DNA of 64,000 bases from Oxytricha trifallax (GCA_000711775.1 ARYC01001529.1:22289-86288); one strand, 5' to 3'. Numbered from the stretch's first letter, positions 1 through 11,378 are shown. Notes: generated by a model not told the origin, from the sequence alone. Translations and numbers: made by a program.

Positions 1-1260
1 TCGAAATTATTAGGAATATCTATCAAATTTTTTCCTACAAAGTTAATAACAAAACTTGTTAACACATATGACAAAGATATTAAAGAAATCTCTCGTGTAT
101 TCTATGCAATTTACTTTATGAAAATATTTGACTTGATTTAAAATCATTTACTTGATTAATATCAATTTAAATAGTAATTATGAATAGTTGGCTGACTATA
201 AATTTGACAAATTTAGAACGGGGCAAAATCATTTCAAGTAAAATACTAGTGATTGTTATCATCATTTAAATTATTTGAGTTCATAGTAAATTCAGCAAAT
301 TTGAAAATATGAAAATAAAAACAGATTTTAGTTACACTCAAGTGAATATGGGTTATCTAAAATTTTCTGAAAAATTCAATTTAATGATGTTCTCATTTTA
401 ATACAAATATTAATATTTTTAAAACCAAATAGATTAATCAGCTTTATTATGCCTCGCTTAAATAGTTTAAAAAAACCGTTTCTGACTCTTGTTTATCAAA
501 CTTTTCCAAGCTAGTTATTTAGAATTGAGTTTGTTTCAATCAGACTTGAAGAATTATCATGTTCGAATGAAACTTATACAAATTTTAAAATAGTAGAGTA
601 ATCAAATTCTCACCCCAGTATTATAAAATAATACATCAATTACTATGTTTACTTATTTTTATTATATTTTTAATGATTTTGACAGGTGCTAAATGTTTAA
701 AATCTTTAGTTCATTATTTATATTTACTATAATGATAATTAGTGTATTAATCAGGAACTGATTTTAAATCAGATTATAATATGTCATACGTCAAATTGCC
801 TAGAATAAACGGGAGATTTCTTAAATCCTTGAGTAAACAAGTTATAAATTATCGTTTTAAAAATAAATTTAATTGATATTTATCTAATCATCACAAATCT
901 ACAGATAATTATAGAGAATCAAAATTGATCATTAAGCCTGCCTAATTAGTAGCAGTTAGGTATATTTATTTTTAAATCATTTTTTTAATTTCCCATATTC
1001 AATTATATTTGAGTAATAATTAGATCATGTATTTTAGTTTATTATATTTAAACAAAATTTATATTGCTTATTTTCTTATCCCTTGAATCTTGCCCATAGC
1101 TGAGGCTCATTCAAACATGCCCAATTATGTCCACCTCCATACAGAGTAGTACTGAAGATTATTATATCTACTATACATATAAACGTTTATACTTGATGTA
1201 CAATAATCTGAAATACTTAATTATTTTTTAATGTTAAGAGCTAAAACTTGCCTTTTTTAC
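1..1260. other. AT-rich germline DNA, no gene seen
   Basis: Very AT-rich sequence with frequent TGA in all frames and no recognisable protein similarity. No pointer-flanked coding segment could be identified. Confidence 0.5.
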
Positions 1261-2115
1261 TTTTTAATATGAGCAGAAACTGCCCATTCATTCCACTAAG
1301 CTAGGTTATTAAATAATTAGGAAGTTTTGAGGGCCTATAAACTTTCGCTAATGTAAAAATACTTTTTTTTAAGGATATATTTAAATCTTTAACTACTTCT
1401 TCTAAAAGGCTGAAAACTGTCTTAAACATATTTAAGATTCAATTATCTAAGAGCAAATCCAAGTTCATGCAACTACTTCACACTTTGAATCATATCTGAT
1501 AGAATATCTTTTATGCAATAAGAGAATTTGATACTATATAGTAATCTTTTTTTTTTAAAAATAAAATTTCTTAAACCTTAGTGCGATTAAACCATAGATT
1601 AAAATTCCTCATTTCCATTACTCTTAATAAAGATCAAAAGAGGAACATCTTGTCCGTCATAGCTCAGTGCGTGAGTGAGATAGACTTGTATTATTACAGC
1701 TTATAGAGATGCTCGAACTGCTCTAAAGAGTTCAATCTTAAATTTTATCTCACCATTTATGCACATAAATAATATATAAAAATTTTATTTAATTAGATAT
1801 TCTTCATATTAAAATGTTTTAAAGCCGCAGAGTAGTTAAATGGGCCTTGTAGTTCTTTATTTTTTGCAATATTTATTTTAGATCAAGAATTAAAAGATGA
1901 AAAGCTAGTTAGCAGTAGAAATTAACAGTTTAGGCACTCTTGTGTATTGAATTGGTACAGCTGTATATTTAGGTTCCTGTTTGACTTATTCTATTTTTAT
2001 ACTTGTTTTATTCCTAGAAATAAGCAGTGAAACTAAATATTTCTATTTATAAATAGACCCTAAATTTCGATAATTTCTATTTCTCATTTTGCAAAATGGC
2101 TTATTTTCTTCCGTA
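1261..2115. mobile_element. Decayed telomere-bearing element (TBE) relic
   Basis: Two blocks match the intact TBE at 36276-40376. Positions about 1261-1611 match its kinase gene around 36665-37010 (for example the stretch reading 'aagttcatgcaact'). Positions about 1922-2115 match its transposase N-terminal end and subterminal region around 40110-40300 (for example 'aaatagaccctaaatttcg'). Most of the middle of the element is absent and every reading frame is broken. No C4A4 terminus survives on either side. The order of the two blocks is the same as in the intact copy. This is an old, internally deleted insertion. Confidence 0.7.
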
Positions 2116-2169
2116 ATCTCGAAAAAATTCAAATTAAATATTATTAAATGAGCTACTATATTATTTAAT

Positions 2170-2940
2170 TAAAAGAGTATATGTTTTTATTCCACTCTGA
2201 CACTGGATTTTATTTGTAAAGTCTCAACTTAACAGTTGCTGACTGCTGAGTAAGTTCATCATTGTACACGAAAGTAATCTATTGAATAACTTTACCTGCT
2301 TGGTAACTCACGCTTTAAAGTTAACTATATCTGAGTGAATCGTATTGGAACCAGTCTGAGCTGAACATGTACACTCCACTTGTGGCCTTCACGTCTCCTT
2401 GGTAAGAATTCCAGTATCTTAAGTCAAAACTTACATTGAATTTTTGAGATGCCTATAACAATTTTGTGATTGTAAATTCCTGACCATTTTCCTCAGTTGT
2501 GCCAGTGTATAAAATTTACTCATAGAGGCTTTGAATTTATATTGGTGCTTTAGTTTGTACTTTAACTGTTAAATCAAATACAGCATTGTATGATATCTTG
2601 ATAAAGATCGTAGATTAAGGGAATCCTTATATTGGCACATATAGCCAACAATTGTTGTCAACTTTAATGCCATCAAAAGTATCAGAATCGCAAATTACAT
2701 CAGAAACAAAAGAATAGTCATCAAAGCGATTTTCAAAGGGATTATATCCTTCAATTTTTAGTTTTCCATGTGGGACAGCAATTTTGGTGTAATTAGTTAA
2801 TATGAAATTTTTATGCATTTATTATAAATCCATATACAATTTTTAATTAAAATTATATTTAGTCATTTGAAGAGACGGGTTGAAAGCTGCTACCATCATG
2901 TAAGTGAAGTTAGGGTTAGAGAAATCGTAATCTTTAATTG
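2170..2940 (-). CDS. Alpha-mannosidase A, C-terminal-half segment (partial gene)
   Basis: Minus-strand coding segment for the beta-sandwich part of a GH38 alpha-mannosidase. It aligns along its length with the second mannosidase at 19.4-18.6 kb. Shared motifs are MMVAAFNPS versus MIVAVYNPS, KIAVPHGKL versus KIAVPHGQL, NNCWLYV versus NDCWLYV, and SFDLRYWNSYQG versus GFDLRYYPAYQG. One short intron or IES interrupts it near 2819-2846. Its upstream edge carries TTTAATTG (2933-2940), also present at 14885-14892 at the end of the N-terminal half. Joining at this pointer gives YLDCPIKDYDFSNPNFTY in frame, matching YLDCPIGREANKEYLN in the paralog. The last part of the protein (about 300 residues in the paralog) is not found next to it and must lie elsewhere, probably outside the window. 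Confidence 0.8.
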
Positions 2941-3404
2941 TTATGACCAAGGCCCCATACCCCCATATAAAACTTGACAGTCCCACTACCTCACCCTTAT
3001 TTATAATAAAATCTACTAAACTTAACAAAAATATATCTCTATGCTTTAAATCATGTTCAATATGTAAAAAATCTTGCTCTCCGGGCAGCAACTGGTATTT
3101 ATTATATAAGTTTCACTTCGTCCATACACTTTTTACTTTACATGATTCTAGAGGAAAACATTTATAATGAAAATTTTTCTTGAGCGTCATTAGCTTTATA
3201 TTAATTCTTTCTATTAATTAACTTACACAAATTTTGTTTTAATGTATTTTATCTCTAAAAATGACATCATACTGCATAATTATATGAAGCAATCTGATAA
3301 AAAATTTTGTATTTTTACCAAAGTGTCTTATTATGCTTTAATTGAGAATGAAACTATTATAAAATTAAAATTAAAAAAATAGTTTTAGTTTAATATTGCT
3401 AATT

Positions 3405-3610
3405 TATACGGAGAACGAGGAGTAGCACAAATGAGAGTGGTGCAAACTCTGATCCTCAGGACTATGAAGAACAAGTGCACCTACATATCTACTTTAAGTC
3501 ATTCAGACTAAAACCTAATTCTACTTTATAGCATCTACAATAATTGATTCTATCTCTGGAAATTTAGCAACCAGCTGGACTCCACCAATAAAGAAAAAAA
3601 AAGAGAAGTA
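3405..3610. other. Coding-like block, product unknown
   Basis: A short island of higher complexity in AT-rich DNA. The plus frame is open from about 3405 to 3670 with TAA/TAG as Gln (it begins near TNESGANSDPQDYEEQ). The minus strand also has an open stretch containing GGVQLVAKFPEIESII. I cannot decide which is real. It may be an MDS of an unknown gene or a gene relic. Confidence 0.25.
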
Positions 3611-4178
3611 CATTTATTGATATTTAGATTAAATCTGAATGTCTTATCTTAAAAATTAAAATCTTATAGTGATAATATCCTTTTAAAAAAATATAATGCC
3701 AAGATATACGTAAAATAAAATGGTTTTAATTTTCTTTAATATATATAATAATACTTATTATTCAAATGAATTGCAAATCAAACATATCTTATATTTAAAT
3801 ACATAATAAAGCAGTTAATTTAAATTAATAATATACTCAAAATTATTCTCTGTTTGCAATAAAACTAATGAATAGCATCATCATAGCTTTTTTAATAACA
3901 ATTTTAAATACACAAATGATCATGGCTGATGCATCTAGAAAAAACAAATTGACTATCTACTCAAACTTATTAAACCAGAATAAAATTTAATATTATCATA
4001 CTTTAATCACAAAACTTATCCTGTTATTATCCTTCAATAGATAAAGATTATACACAATTATATTATAAAACCCCAAGAGTATTTTTTTGAATTAAGTTGA
4101 ATTTGAATTAAAAATAAATATAGTATTTTTAATATTATAAGAACTTTGGTTACTTTATGTAAAATTAAATAAGTACTA

Positions 4179-4202
4179 ATATATATATATATATATATAT
4201 AT
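4179..4202. repeat. (AT)n microsatellite
   Basis: About twelve uninterrupted AT units just upstream of the GC-rich coding island. Confidence 0.9.
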
Positions 4203-4295
4203 GTAGGCCTACTATCAAAAATCAAAAAGCAACCAACTTTTGAGGCCTGATTTGATTAAATTTTATTTGGGTATATTAAGCCTTAATTATTATAA

Positions 4296-5345
4296 TATTT
4301 ACACCCTAGTCCAAACAAAGATCTGAGCCCAGATAACTAAGTCTTTCAGAGAATCATATCCTTCCTGTCCTCCCCATCGGTGGAGCTCCACCCCCACCTG
4401 CTGCCGCCCACCCTCCGTGCCCAAATAGAGCCATCCCCAATACCAGATGTGGCCATCTTCGACACCAGGCTCCGATGCCTCCTGGACAGCATGTCGATCT
4501 TCAAGAGATCCCCCAGAGAGATCCAGGACATTGCCACCACCATCTTTGTCCAAAATGTTATCACCCATTACAAGGAGAAGCTGGACAGTGCTATAGAACT
4601 ACGACTCTCGGTGCGCAAGCTCACCTTCTCCATGGACGACAACTATAGGAAGGAGGTCCTGTATGACTAAACGAGGGACGAGACTATAGGAGCAAGAGGG
4701 GCAGTACCAAATATAGATGACGTGACCGAGGTCGGAGGTGGGGGCCTCCTTTACTACCTATAGACAAAAACCTTAACAGCTAACCCATAAACCTCCATGG
4801 ACAAGACATTGAGACTATCTGATGGTCAGATAAAGCGGACGCCCTCAGCGCATGCAGGTTGAGAATGTGCCAATTCCTAGCCTGACTCCTCATCAGTGGG
4901 CTGCACGTATCCATACCTGAATCGATAACTAAACGAATTACTAGAGAAAATAAAACCTAAGAAATAACGAATAAATCCTTAACGTACACTCAATAAATAA
5001 CCTAATGATTAAGAATATCTAAAAAAGCCCAGTAAAAGGCCAGCTGATAAAGACCTCCATGATATGTAGATTAGAGCCCCCCTCGGCCAGTGACGCCTAC
5101 ATCCTCACAAATCTCTTCAAGCGCTATTACGAATTCATTAAGAGATTTCCTCTTTGCTAGACAAGGAAAACTGATAGCGCTGAATGCTTTTCAACTACAA
5201 TATCAAACATGCTTGCCATCCTGAGCCACTCACGAAGAATGCCATTCTAGGCACCCTCGAAGACTATGATTTCTAACTCTCAATTGTCCACATGGTCTGG
5301 CTCACTGGCGCCTTCGCCTATTCCTTGGACACCCTCGCCACCTGA
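4296..5345 (+). pseudogene. GC-richer coding relic, unrecognised protein
   Basis: A block about 1 kb long, clearly richer in G+C than its surroundings. The plus frame from about 4308 is open for over 180 codons and contains FKRSPREIQDIATTIF and RLSVRKLTFSMDDNYRK. It meets TGA at 4858 and then continues open in the same frame for about 75 more codons. After a further stop the coding potential changes frame twice (DAYILTNLFKRYYEF, then VHMVWLTGAFAYSLD) before ending near 5345. The pattern of long protein-like stretches broken by an in-frame TGA and frame changes suggests a decayed gene, or a real gene carrying sequencing indels. No family was recognised. The overlapping minus-strand frames look like shadows. 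Confidence 0.45.
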
Positions 5346-5445
5346 GCCTCTAGGAGGCCTGATTAGGGGTCATTGACCAATTACCATTGGGGGATCATCA
5401 TTTAATTAGTTAAACATAATTATATTTATTTTTATTTTAGGGAAA

Positions 5446-6065
5446 AAGTAAATTGAGCGCAACTCCGCCAGGGCGTGTGTTGTGTGCCTCGAGAACCCAA
5501 TTTCCTCCTATTTTTGAAGGGGCTACCGAATGACCTTAAGTTCGCCCCACTAGCTCAACATTTCCTAAAAAGTCGAAGGCAAAAAAGTCTGGGAGATTTT
5601 GTAAGTTTAAAAATTTGATCGCTTAATAGATTAAATCAAGGGTTTAGATATAGTTTTAACAGCTGCCCTATTTTAATTAATTAAGATTTAAACTTTAAAA
5701 CTTAAATTCGATTATAAAAATTTGGAGTGCTCTCAATGCACCAGATCCTAGCAGCAAGACCCACGCCAGAATCGCCAAGATCTTCTCTTACTATGAAAAG
5801 GTCAGGACCAAGCAGTACATCCCTCCCTTCGACAGTATTGTGGACGAGGTCGAGGCCGCCCCTGAGGGTCGCGAGGAGGTCGAGGTGGCTTGGCATTTAT
5901 TCCTCAGTGTATCTCCCACATACAAGTAAAGGCTCCTGCAGAGATCTCTAAGTCACAGCTCCATAAGGGAGGTCTGGCCACTAGCCTGCATTCACGGCAG
6001 AGATACATCTTCCTGATCAGGGATGGGACGAACAGCTTCTTGAAACTGGGATGGTTCTGTTAAAA
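5446..6065 (+). pseudogene. GC-richer coding relic with RING-like start, unrecognised
   Basis: Continuation of the GC-rich island after a 100-bp AT-rich gap. A short plus frame reads RACVVCLENPISSYF, which resembles the first Cys pair of a C3HC4 RING finger, but a TGA follows at once. From about 5726 another frame is open through ARIAKIFSYYEKVRTKQY and IVDEVEAAPEGREE to about 5930. The reading then moves to a third frame (QRYIFLIRDGTNSFLKL) ending near 6060. An AT-rich stretch at about 5600-5720 could be an IES or intron. Whether this is the same gene as the block at 4296-5345 is not known; orientation, composition and style of decay agree. Confidence 0.4.
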
Positions 6066-7283
6066 TAGATTTTAATAAATATATTATCACTTTCCACCCA
6101 CTTTTGTATTTCTCCTAACGGGGTTTCATTTTTTCAGTAATTAAATTTTTAAAAGTTCATTTATTAATTTATCATTCTCTCTATTCCTTAAAAAATTACT
6201 CTTGGGGTTTTAAGATAAAATTAAAATAATTCATAATTTGATTGATTTATTTTTAATAAGAAGTAAGAATCTTACCTTATTTAAAATATTACCTTTAAAC
6301 ATTTGTATAGTGTTATAATCTATTAATTGATTATTTAAGCGTTTTATATTCAGTTAAAGTTGTAAGTTCTTATAGATTTAACTAAAAATATATTAACCAT
6401 TAAGAAAAAAAGGTTCATTATTCTTGTAAAGCCAATGCCCTCATAACTCAAAATTATATAAATACATACATGAATCTATTGGTAAAAATATATTGACAAT
6501 TACCTTAGAACTCTTAGAATCAGTGTTCTGCTTGGATCATTCATAAAAGTGAATTAAAAAAATATTACTGGTGATAAGTTATTCATTAAATAAGTTGATA
6601 ACTATTTTTTTGAAAAAAAAACAACCTAATTATACTCATATTTGTTTAGTTACTTCATACTTTAAACTCAATTCATTTATGAATCTAAGAATTAAAGAAA
6701 TAATATAAGTATCCAAAACATTTAATTAAGTCAGGTTTAATTTCTTGCTAAAATTAAATTCCTTCAAATATATAATTTTTCTTTACAGAATTTAAATGTT
6801 TTGGTAGATTAAATTTGATAAATATATATATATATTAAGTAATCCTTAAAAGATTTTCAAATCAATAGCTAAATACTAAAAAAACGATAGTTAAATTTGC
6901 AATAGCTTTAAATTTTCAAGAAAAATACATAATAATTTTAAATAAAAAAATTATACTTTATGATAATTTATGACCAATAATAATATTGATAAAAAATGGC
7001 TTAAAAATTTTAGAAATTTCATTTCTTTTAAAATTATGTATAATAATTAATATGTATTCTCAAAACAAAAATAATTGGGTAATTTTATTGTGTGTTTTTA
7101 GTAAGGGTCCGAAAATGTAAGCATTTAATTTAGTAAAGATGTGTCGAGAAGGCAAAATTCTTAAAAAAGTTTGTTATAAACTGAATTTTTTTAAATAAGC
7201 AAGAATGTAAAAATAATCAAAATTATCTCCATCAATTATTTAACAAACTTAATTAAAAGAAATATATTAAAGTTATTATACAG
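6066..7283. other. AT-rich spacer, no gene seen
   Basis: Low-complexity AT-rich DNA with an (AT)n tract near 6821-6834. No open frame with protein-like composition. Confidence 0.5.
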
Positions 7284-8153
7284 TTCATTTAGGTTCTCTT
7301 CTCATCTTATCTGCCTCATTGCCTAGGTAAACCCATCTGTGTCTTCTGTTAATAAAAGTCCCAAAAATATCCAATAACCATCCTGAAGGGCTAAGTTGCT
7401 CAATCATTTCATACACCAACTCAGGCTTTTATGATGTTTATCTTCTATAGTCAAGAACCCCGTTTTTGACTCTTTGCAAGTTAAATCTCTCCTCCAGATA
7501 TTTAATATCCCTTTGACCCCGATAATGCACTCCTCTATACTGTGTGATAAGTATCTGCCTATACCGTGAACCAGTGTTTCCCCATTGTCAGTCTTGAACC
7601 ATTCCAAGTAAGTTGCTATTCTGTACCCTCTTCCTTCTAAGAACGACTCACATATTTTTCTTTTTGAATTAGTTGTCCATAAGAAGAAAAATCCTTTGTC
7701 TTGAATAAGCTCAACTGGCATAGATAGTATTTATTCTTCAGTCATAGTAGGATAGGGTAAGTTCAGGGCTGTGTCTGGATGAGGGGGGTCACACATTACA
7801 ATGTCAAATAATTTTCCCCCATTCAATTGCAAAATCAATGTTTTTAAATTCCACCATACTTCATGCTGCTTAACATCCCCATAAATTCCATGGTACACTG
7901 CTTAATCGTGATTTTTCTTTTTTTAGTGTTTATTGAGGTCCTTTTTCTATTTGTAGCGTTTATTGCAACTGCACATATGCTAATAGTTTGACTTTTTAAT
8001 CAGTTTCTGTTTCTGATGATGTCTTGTCACATGCTGATAGACATTGTCAATTTCATCTGATTTGTACTTTTTGGGGCAGTTCTTGTAAAATGGGCACTTG
8101 TATTTACCCTCCCTATCTTAGATATACTGAGGCTGATCATTTGATTTTTTCAT
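7284..8153 (-). CDS. MT-A70 family methyltransferase-like protein with N-terminal C2H2-type zinc fingers
   Basis: Minus-strand ORF from ATG at 8153 to TGA at 7284, about 289 codons with no IES. Residues about 15-80 hold two Cys2-His2-like fingers (YKCPFYKNCPKKY...HVTRHH and HMCSCNKRYKQKKDLNKH). The rest is an MT-A70 domain: FDIVMCDPPHPD (S-adenosylmethionine/catalytic loop), LPYPTMTEEQILSMPV, GFFFLWTTNSKR, GRYLSHSIEECIIGVKG, and the closing MIEQLSPSGWLLDIFG...RWVYLGNEADKM. The family includes METTL3/14, METTL4 and the ciliate MTA1/MTA9 proteins of the DNA N6-adenine methyltransferase complex. The catalytic DPPW is DPPH here, so activity is uncertain. A one-base frame change is needed near 7430 (AAAAGCCTGAG) to reach the last 45 residues: either a mutation or a sequencing indel. 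It sits inside the interval predicted to be eliminated. Confidence 0.75.
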
Positions 8154-8242
8154 TTCTGTATTCACAAAAGTTACTACTAAATAGAATTTTCATTACTTTA
8201 TATATATTATTTATCTTATAAAATAAATATTCAAAATTATAA

Positions 8243-8345
8243 TGTCAGTTGGCGCCAAAGAAAATGTCAGATGGCGCCAGCTCAGCATATATTTATAGTA
8301 TAATCTCTTTGTCAGTTGGCGCAAGGTAAATTGTTAGATGGCGCC
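8243..8345. promoter_or_regulatory. Paired GGCGCC-box repeats upstream of the MT-A70-like gene
   Basis: Four related 14-mers: TGTCAGTTGGCGCC (8243), TGTCAGATGGCGCC (8265), TGTCAGTTGGCGCa (8310) and TGTtAGATGGCGCC (8332). Members of each pair are 22 bp apart, and the pairs are 67 bp apart. They are GC-rich palindromic cores in strongly AT-rich DNA, starting 90 bp upstream of the ATG at 8153. They could be protein-binding sites (promoter or transposase). No matching copies were seen near 10.4 kb that would make them terminal inverted repeats. Confidence 0.5.
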
Positions 8346-8770
8346 CTAAAATGTTAATAATTTGAAGTATTCAAACAATTTTGATCATTTAAAAAAAAAT
8401 AATCGTGGTTTATAAAACAATAACAAATAGTATAACCAATACTTATGTTTTTAACTATTAATAACTTATTCATACAGCTTTACTAATTTTAAAATAAGTT
8501 ATATAAATTCAAGCAATTATTAATATACTTAAAAATAAGCTAAAATTAAAAAATAAATATTATATAAACAATCATCAGCTCAAGAAGTTGAACTATTATT
8601 TTTAAAAATGACTAAATTTATATTAAAAAACTTATGAACTACCTTAATGGTATAAGTTGTTTTAAAATCTAAATTGCATTTTATTTATTAGCATTTGCCC
8701 CCTGACCCATTTCTTTTTAATCATTAGTTTTTTTATTATGGGGTCCAATTTATTAGTAGTTTGTCTATTG
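8346..8770. other. AT-rich spacer, no gene seen
   Basis: Low-complexity AT-rich DNA between the GGCGCC repeats and the 3' end of the transposase gene. Confidence 0.5.
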
Positions 8771-10350
8771 TCAAATGGGGATAAAATTTATATATTTAAG
8801 CGACTAAGTTAGAGCATTACTAAAAGCTCCTTAGACCCAGTCTATATTAACTTTCTAGATTTCATCGCTTATCATTTCCAACGAGTTTTTTTTAGTAAAA
8901 GAGGGGTCTTTAATGTTTATTTTCTTTTTGACAACAGAAAAGAATTTTTCAATAGGGGCCATCTCAAAATGATAAGGCCCTAAATAAAGTATATTTAATT
9001 ATAGTAGTCTTATTTTCCTTAAAATTAACTGGCTTCTGTGATATGTGGCATTATCAAGCAAAATAACCACTTTACTTCGCCAGTTTAAAATACAAGATTA
9101 TCGCACAAATTTAGAAGGAAGTAGTAAATGCTCAAAGAATTTGTTCTTCCCTTGTTAAGCTAGTAGTAGACGACTCCATTTGTCGAAATTGCAGCAATCA
9201 AATTTACTTTGTATATCCTTTTTAATTGATCTGAATAATTCTTTTGCCCCACAAAGCCCCAAGATTTGTAAGCCACTTCATTTGCTTAAATGCTGCTTTC
9301 ATCAATGTTTATTATTATTTTTCCATCAAATAGCTACTCAACAAATCTTTTAGCAGCAAAGTGTCATGCTATAATGCAAGCTTGATTGTTAGATCTTAAA
9401 TCAAGACTGTAAAGTTTTTTATAGGAAAATATTTTGGTTTATTTTATAGTTTTTCGAATTGCACTTAAAGTAATTTTAATTCCTAGTTTTTTGAAAATTA
9501 ATTCTTGTATACTTTTAACTGATCTTAGTATAGTTGACTTTCTTAACTCGTCTTATATTAAATTGCAAATATAGTTTTATGCCGTTTAATCATTTTTCAC
9601 TCTCAATTTCCCATTTCTCAAATTAAAATTGTTTTATTACTAAATTAGGTCATTCAATTAATATCAACTTATTTTAAAGCGCTTAATTATCTAAGTCTTA
9701 GAACATTCTTTTTCATTCAAAAGATTTATGATAATTGAAGCCTTTTAGTTATTAATTTCGGTTTACTTACCAGGTGAATTATTTAATGAAGTATTTATTT
9801 GGCTTGAAATTAATTTTCTATTACCGTTTTAACTCATAAAACATATAGTAGTTCTCTCAGTATTATTGATAAATACATTTTTTGCTAAAAATAATTGGGC
9901 CTCTTTATATACTTCTTCCTGGTCATTTCCCATAAATTGTTAAATCTTTTAAAACTGAATGTGGCAAGCAAGTGCTTTAGTAAAGCATTCTTTATTTTCA
10001 TCTTAGAAATTAGTTTGTTCATAATTAGACCTATTTATAAAAGACTTTGCTTCATTTCTAGAATCGAATACAATAAACTTCGGACAGTCTTAGCTTATTT
10101 TTAGTAACACTTAATTTTCAAGTTCTTATATAGCTCTATTAGAGACTTCAATTGTTTTAATACGACAAATTTCTTCACAAGGTCGTTTAATTAATTGTGT
10201 TGTTTCATAAATTAGACTTTCGTCAAGTTCAAAGTTATCATTTTCTCTAAATGAATTTATTTCTGAACCTTTTAATTCTTCTTCAGATGAAGAACCAAAA
10301 TCATTATTGTAATATTCTCTAATGTCTTTTTATTTAAGAATCTTCCTCAT
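8771..10350 (-). pseudogene. Tc1/mariner/IS630-type DDE transposase, lightly decayed
   Basis: Minus strand, ATG at 10350 to TGA at 8771, about 525 codons. An N-terminal region of some 220 residues (start MRKILKQKDIREYYNNDFGS) has no recognised domain. A helix-turn-helix-like stretch follows (LIFKKLGIKITLSAIRKTIK). The DDE core is clear: IINIDESSI (first D), VVILLDNATYH (second D) and PYHFEMAPIEKFFSV (E). These match IS630/Tc1 transposases but differ from the TBE 42-kDa enzyme in this window (ADEAVFTF, VDNLSVHK, NGIEFYW), so this is a separate family. Decay: in-frame TGA codons after KRFKIS and after NNQACIIA, and one frame change near 9070-9090. No terminal inverted repeats were identified. 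It lies in the interval predicted to be eliminated. Confidence 0.7.
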
Positions 10351-10550
10351 AAATTTATTTCAATTGTTATTAATAAGTTATTTAAGTCTTTAGTAAATTT
10401 ATTCTCTTATAAAGAATTTATTCTCTTCTAGAGTGATTTAATTTTTTTACTATAAATGAGTTTTAGTTATAGTAATTATAAAATTATTTATATTTAGGTT
10501 ATTCACTAAATTACTCTTAGCAATAACAAGTACTGATATTGAATTCACAA

Positions 10551-11378
10551 ATGGAAAGCAATTTATAACAAGTTAATATTCACTAAATAAAAGAAAAAAT
10601 AGGAAGTAAAAAAGAGTTGTATGATTTTTTAACTCAGGAATGCGCAGCTTATTTGCCAAAATTAAATTGCACAAATGTATACTTCTTCAGGGATATCATT
10701 GATGGAAAGAAAGAAGTAAGACTATTTAAGTTTACAATTTTAGTACTTAAAACGGAACAGTGTTGTGCTTTCAGCAGTTCCTCAGATTGAAGGATTAACT
10801 TCAGACGATTTTTTAGCATTCACAGAAGGCAGACCTGAACTACTTAGATATTTGCCAAGTCAATGTGACTGGCTCCATCTCGATAAACGATGGATTTGTG
10901 ACGTTTTATTATCTCTTGATTAGGATGGGGTGCTTCAAATGATTTAAGATGCTAAATTAAAACGAAGAGAAAGACTTGACTAGTCATAGAACATGATAGT
11001 TCATATGAAACCTGAGTTTGCAAATGCCCTCTAAAATAGTCTAAATTTTTGTGGTAAGTACAAGTTTTAATAAATTTTTTATTAGTGTAAAAGGGGAGGT
11101 CTGCCTATCTCATGAAACAAAGTGCCAAAATAAAATCAAGGCATTAACCAGGTGAAGAAATGAAGGGTAATGATGCACAAGAATTGCCTTCGAAGAGAAA
11201 ATACTTAGATGAAAATAAAAGAATTAAGGACGAAGTCAATTAAATGAAAGGCGAAATAGGGGACTTGATAAACTAAAAAAATTTGGTCATGCAACTTCAT
11301 GACTAAGGAATCATAGATGGTGAAGGCAAACCTTAAAACATAGAAGGTTCACAGCAGAACAATAATTTTATGATATGA
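10551..11378 (+). CDS. Unrecognised 255-residue protein with two tiny introns
   Basis: ATG at 10551, stop TGA at 11376-11378. Two introns with GT...AG ends fit the frame exactly: 10716-10743 (28 nt, GTAAGA...TTTTAG) and 11054-11085 (32 nt, GTAAGT...TATTAG). The spliced ORF is 256 codons including the stop. The N-terminal part reads KKELYDFLTQECAAYLPKL, VYFFRDIIDGKKE and FTEGRPELLRYLP. The C-terminal 80 residues are charged and probably coiled coil (LDENKRIKDEVNQMKGEIGD). No IES interrupts it, unlike the soma-destined genes nearby. I do not recognise a characterised family. The exact splices and intact frame argue for a functional gene rather than a relic. Confidence 0.7.

Noticed and set aside
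1650-1740. tRNA-like start (CATAGCTCAGTGCG...) in AT-rich DNA
   Set aside because: The block resembles an A-box only. No matching acceptor 3' strand, anticodon stem or T arm could be folded.
2941-3130. Minus-strand open frame continuing upstream of the mannosidase A segment
   Set aside because: It has no similarity to GH38 and lies beyond pointer TTTAATTG, so it is better explained as eliminated DNA that happens to be open.
5702-5896. Minus-strand frame opposite the GC-rich island
   Set aside because: The plus frame has stronger protein-like composition and longer continuity; the minus frame is a shadow.
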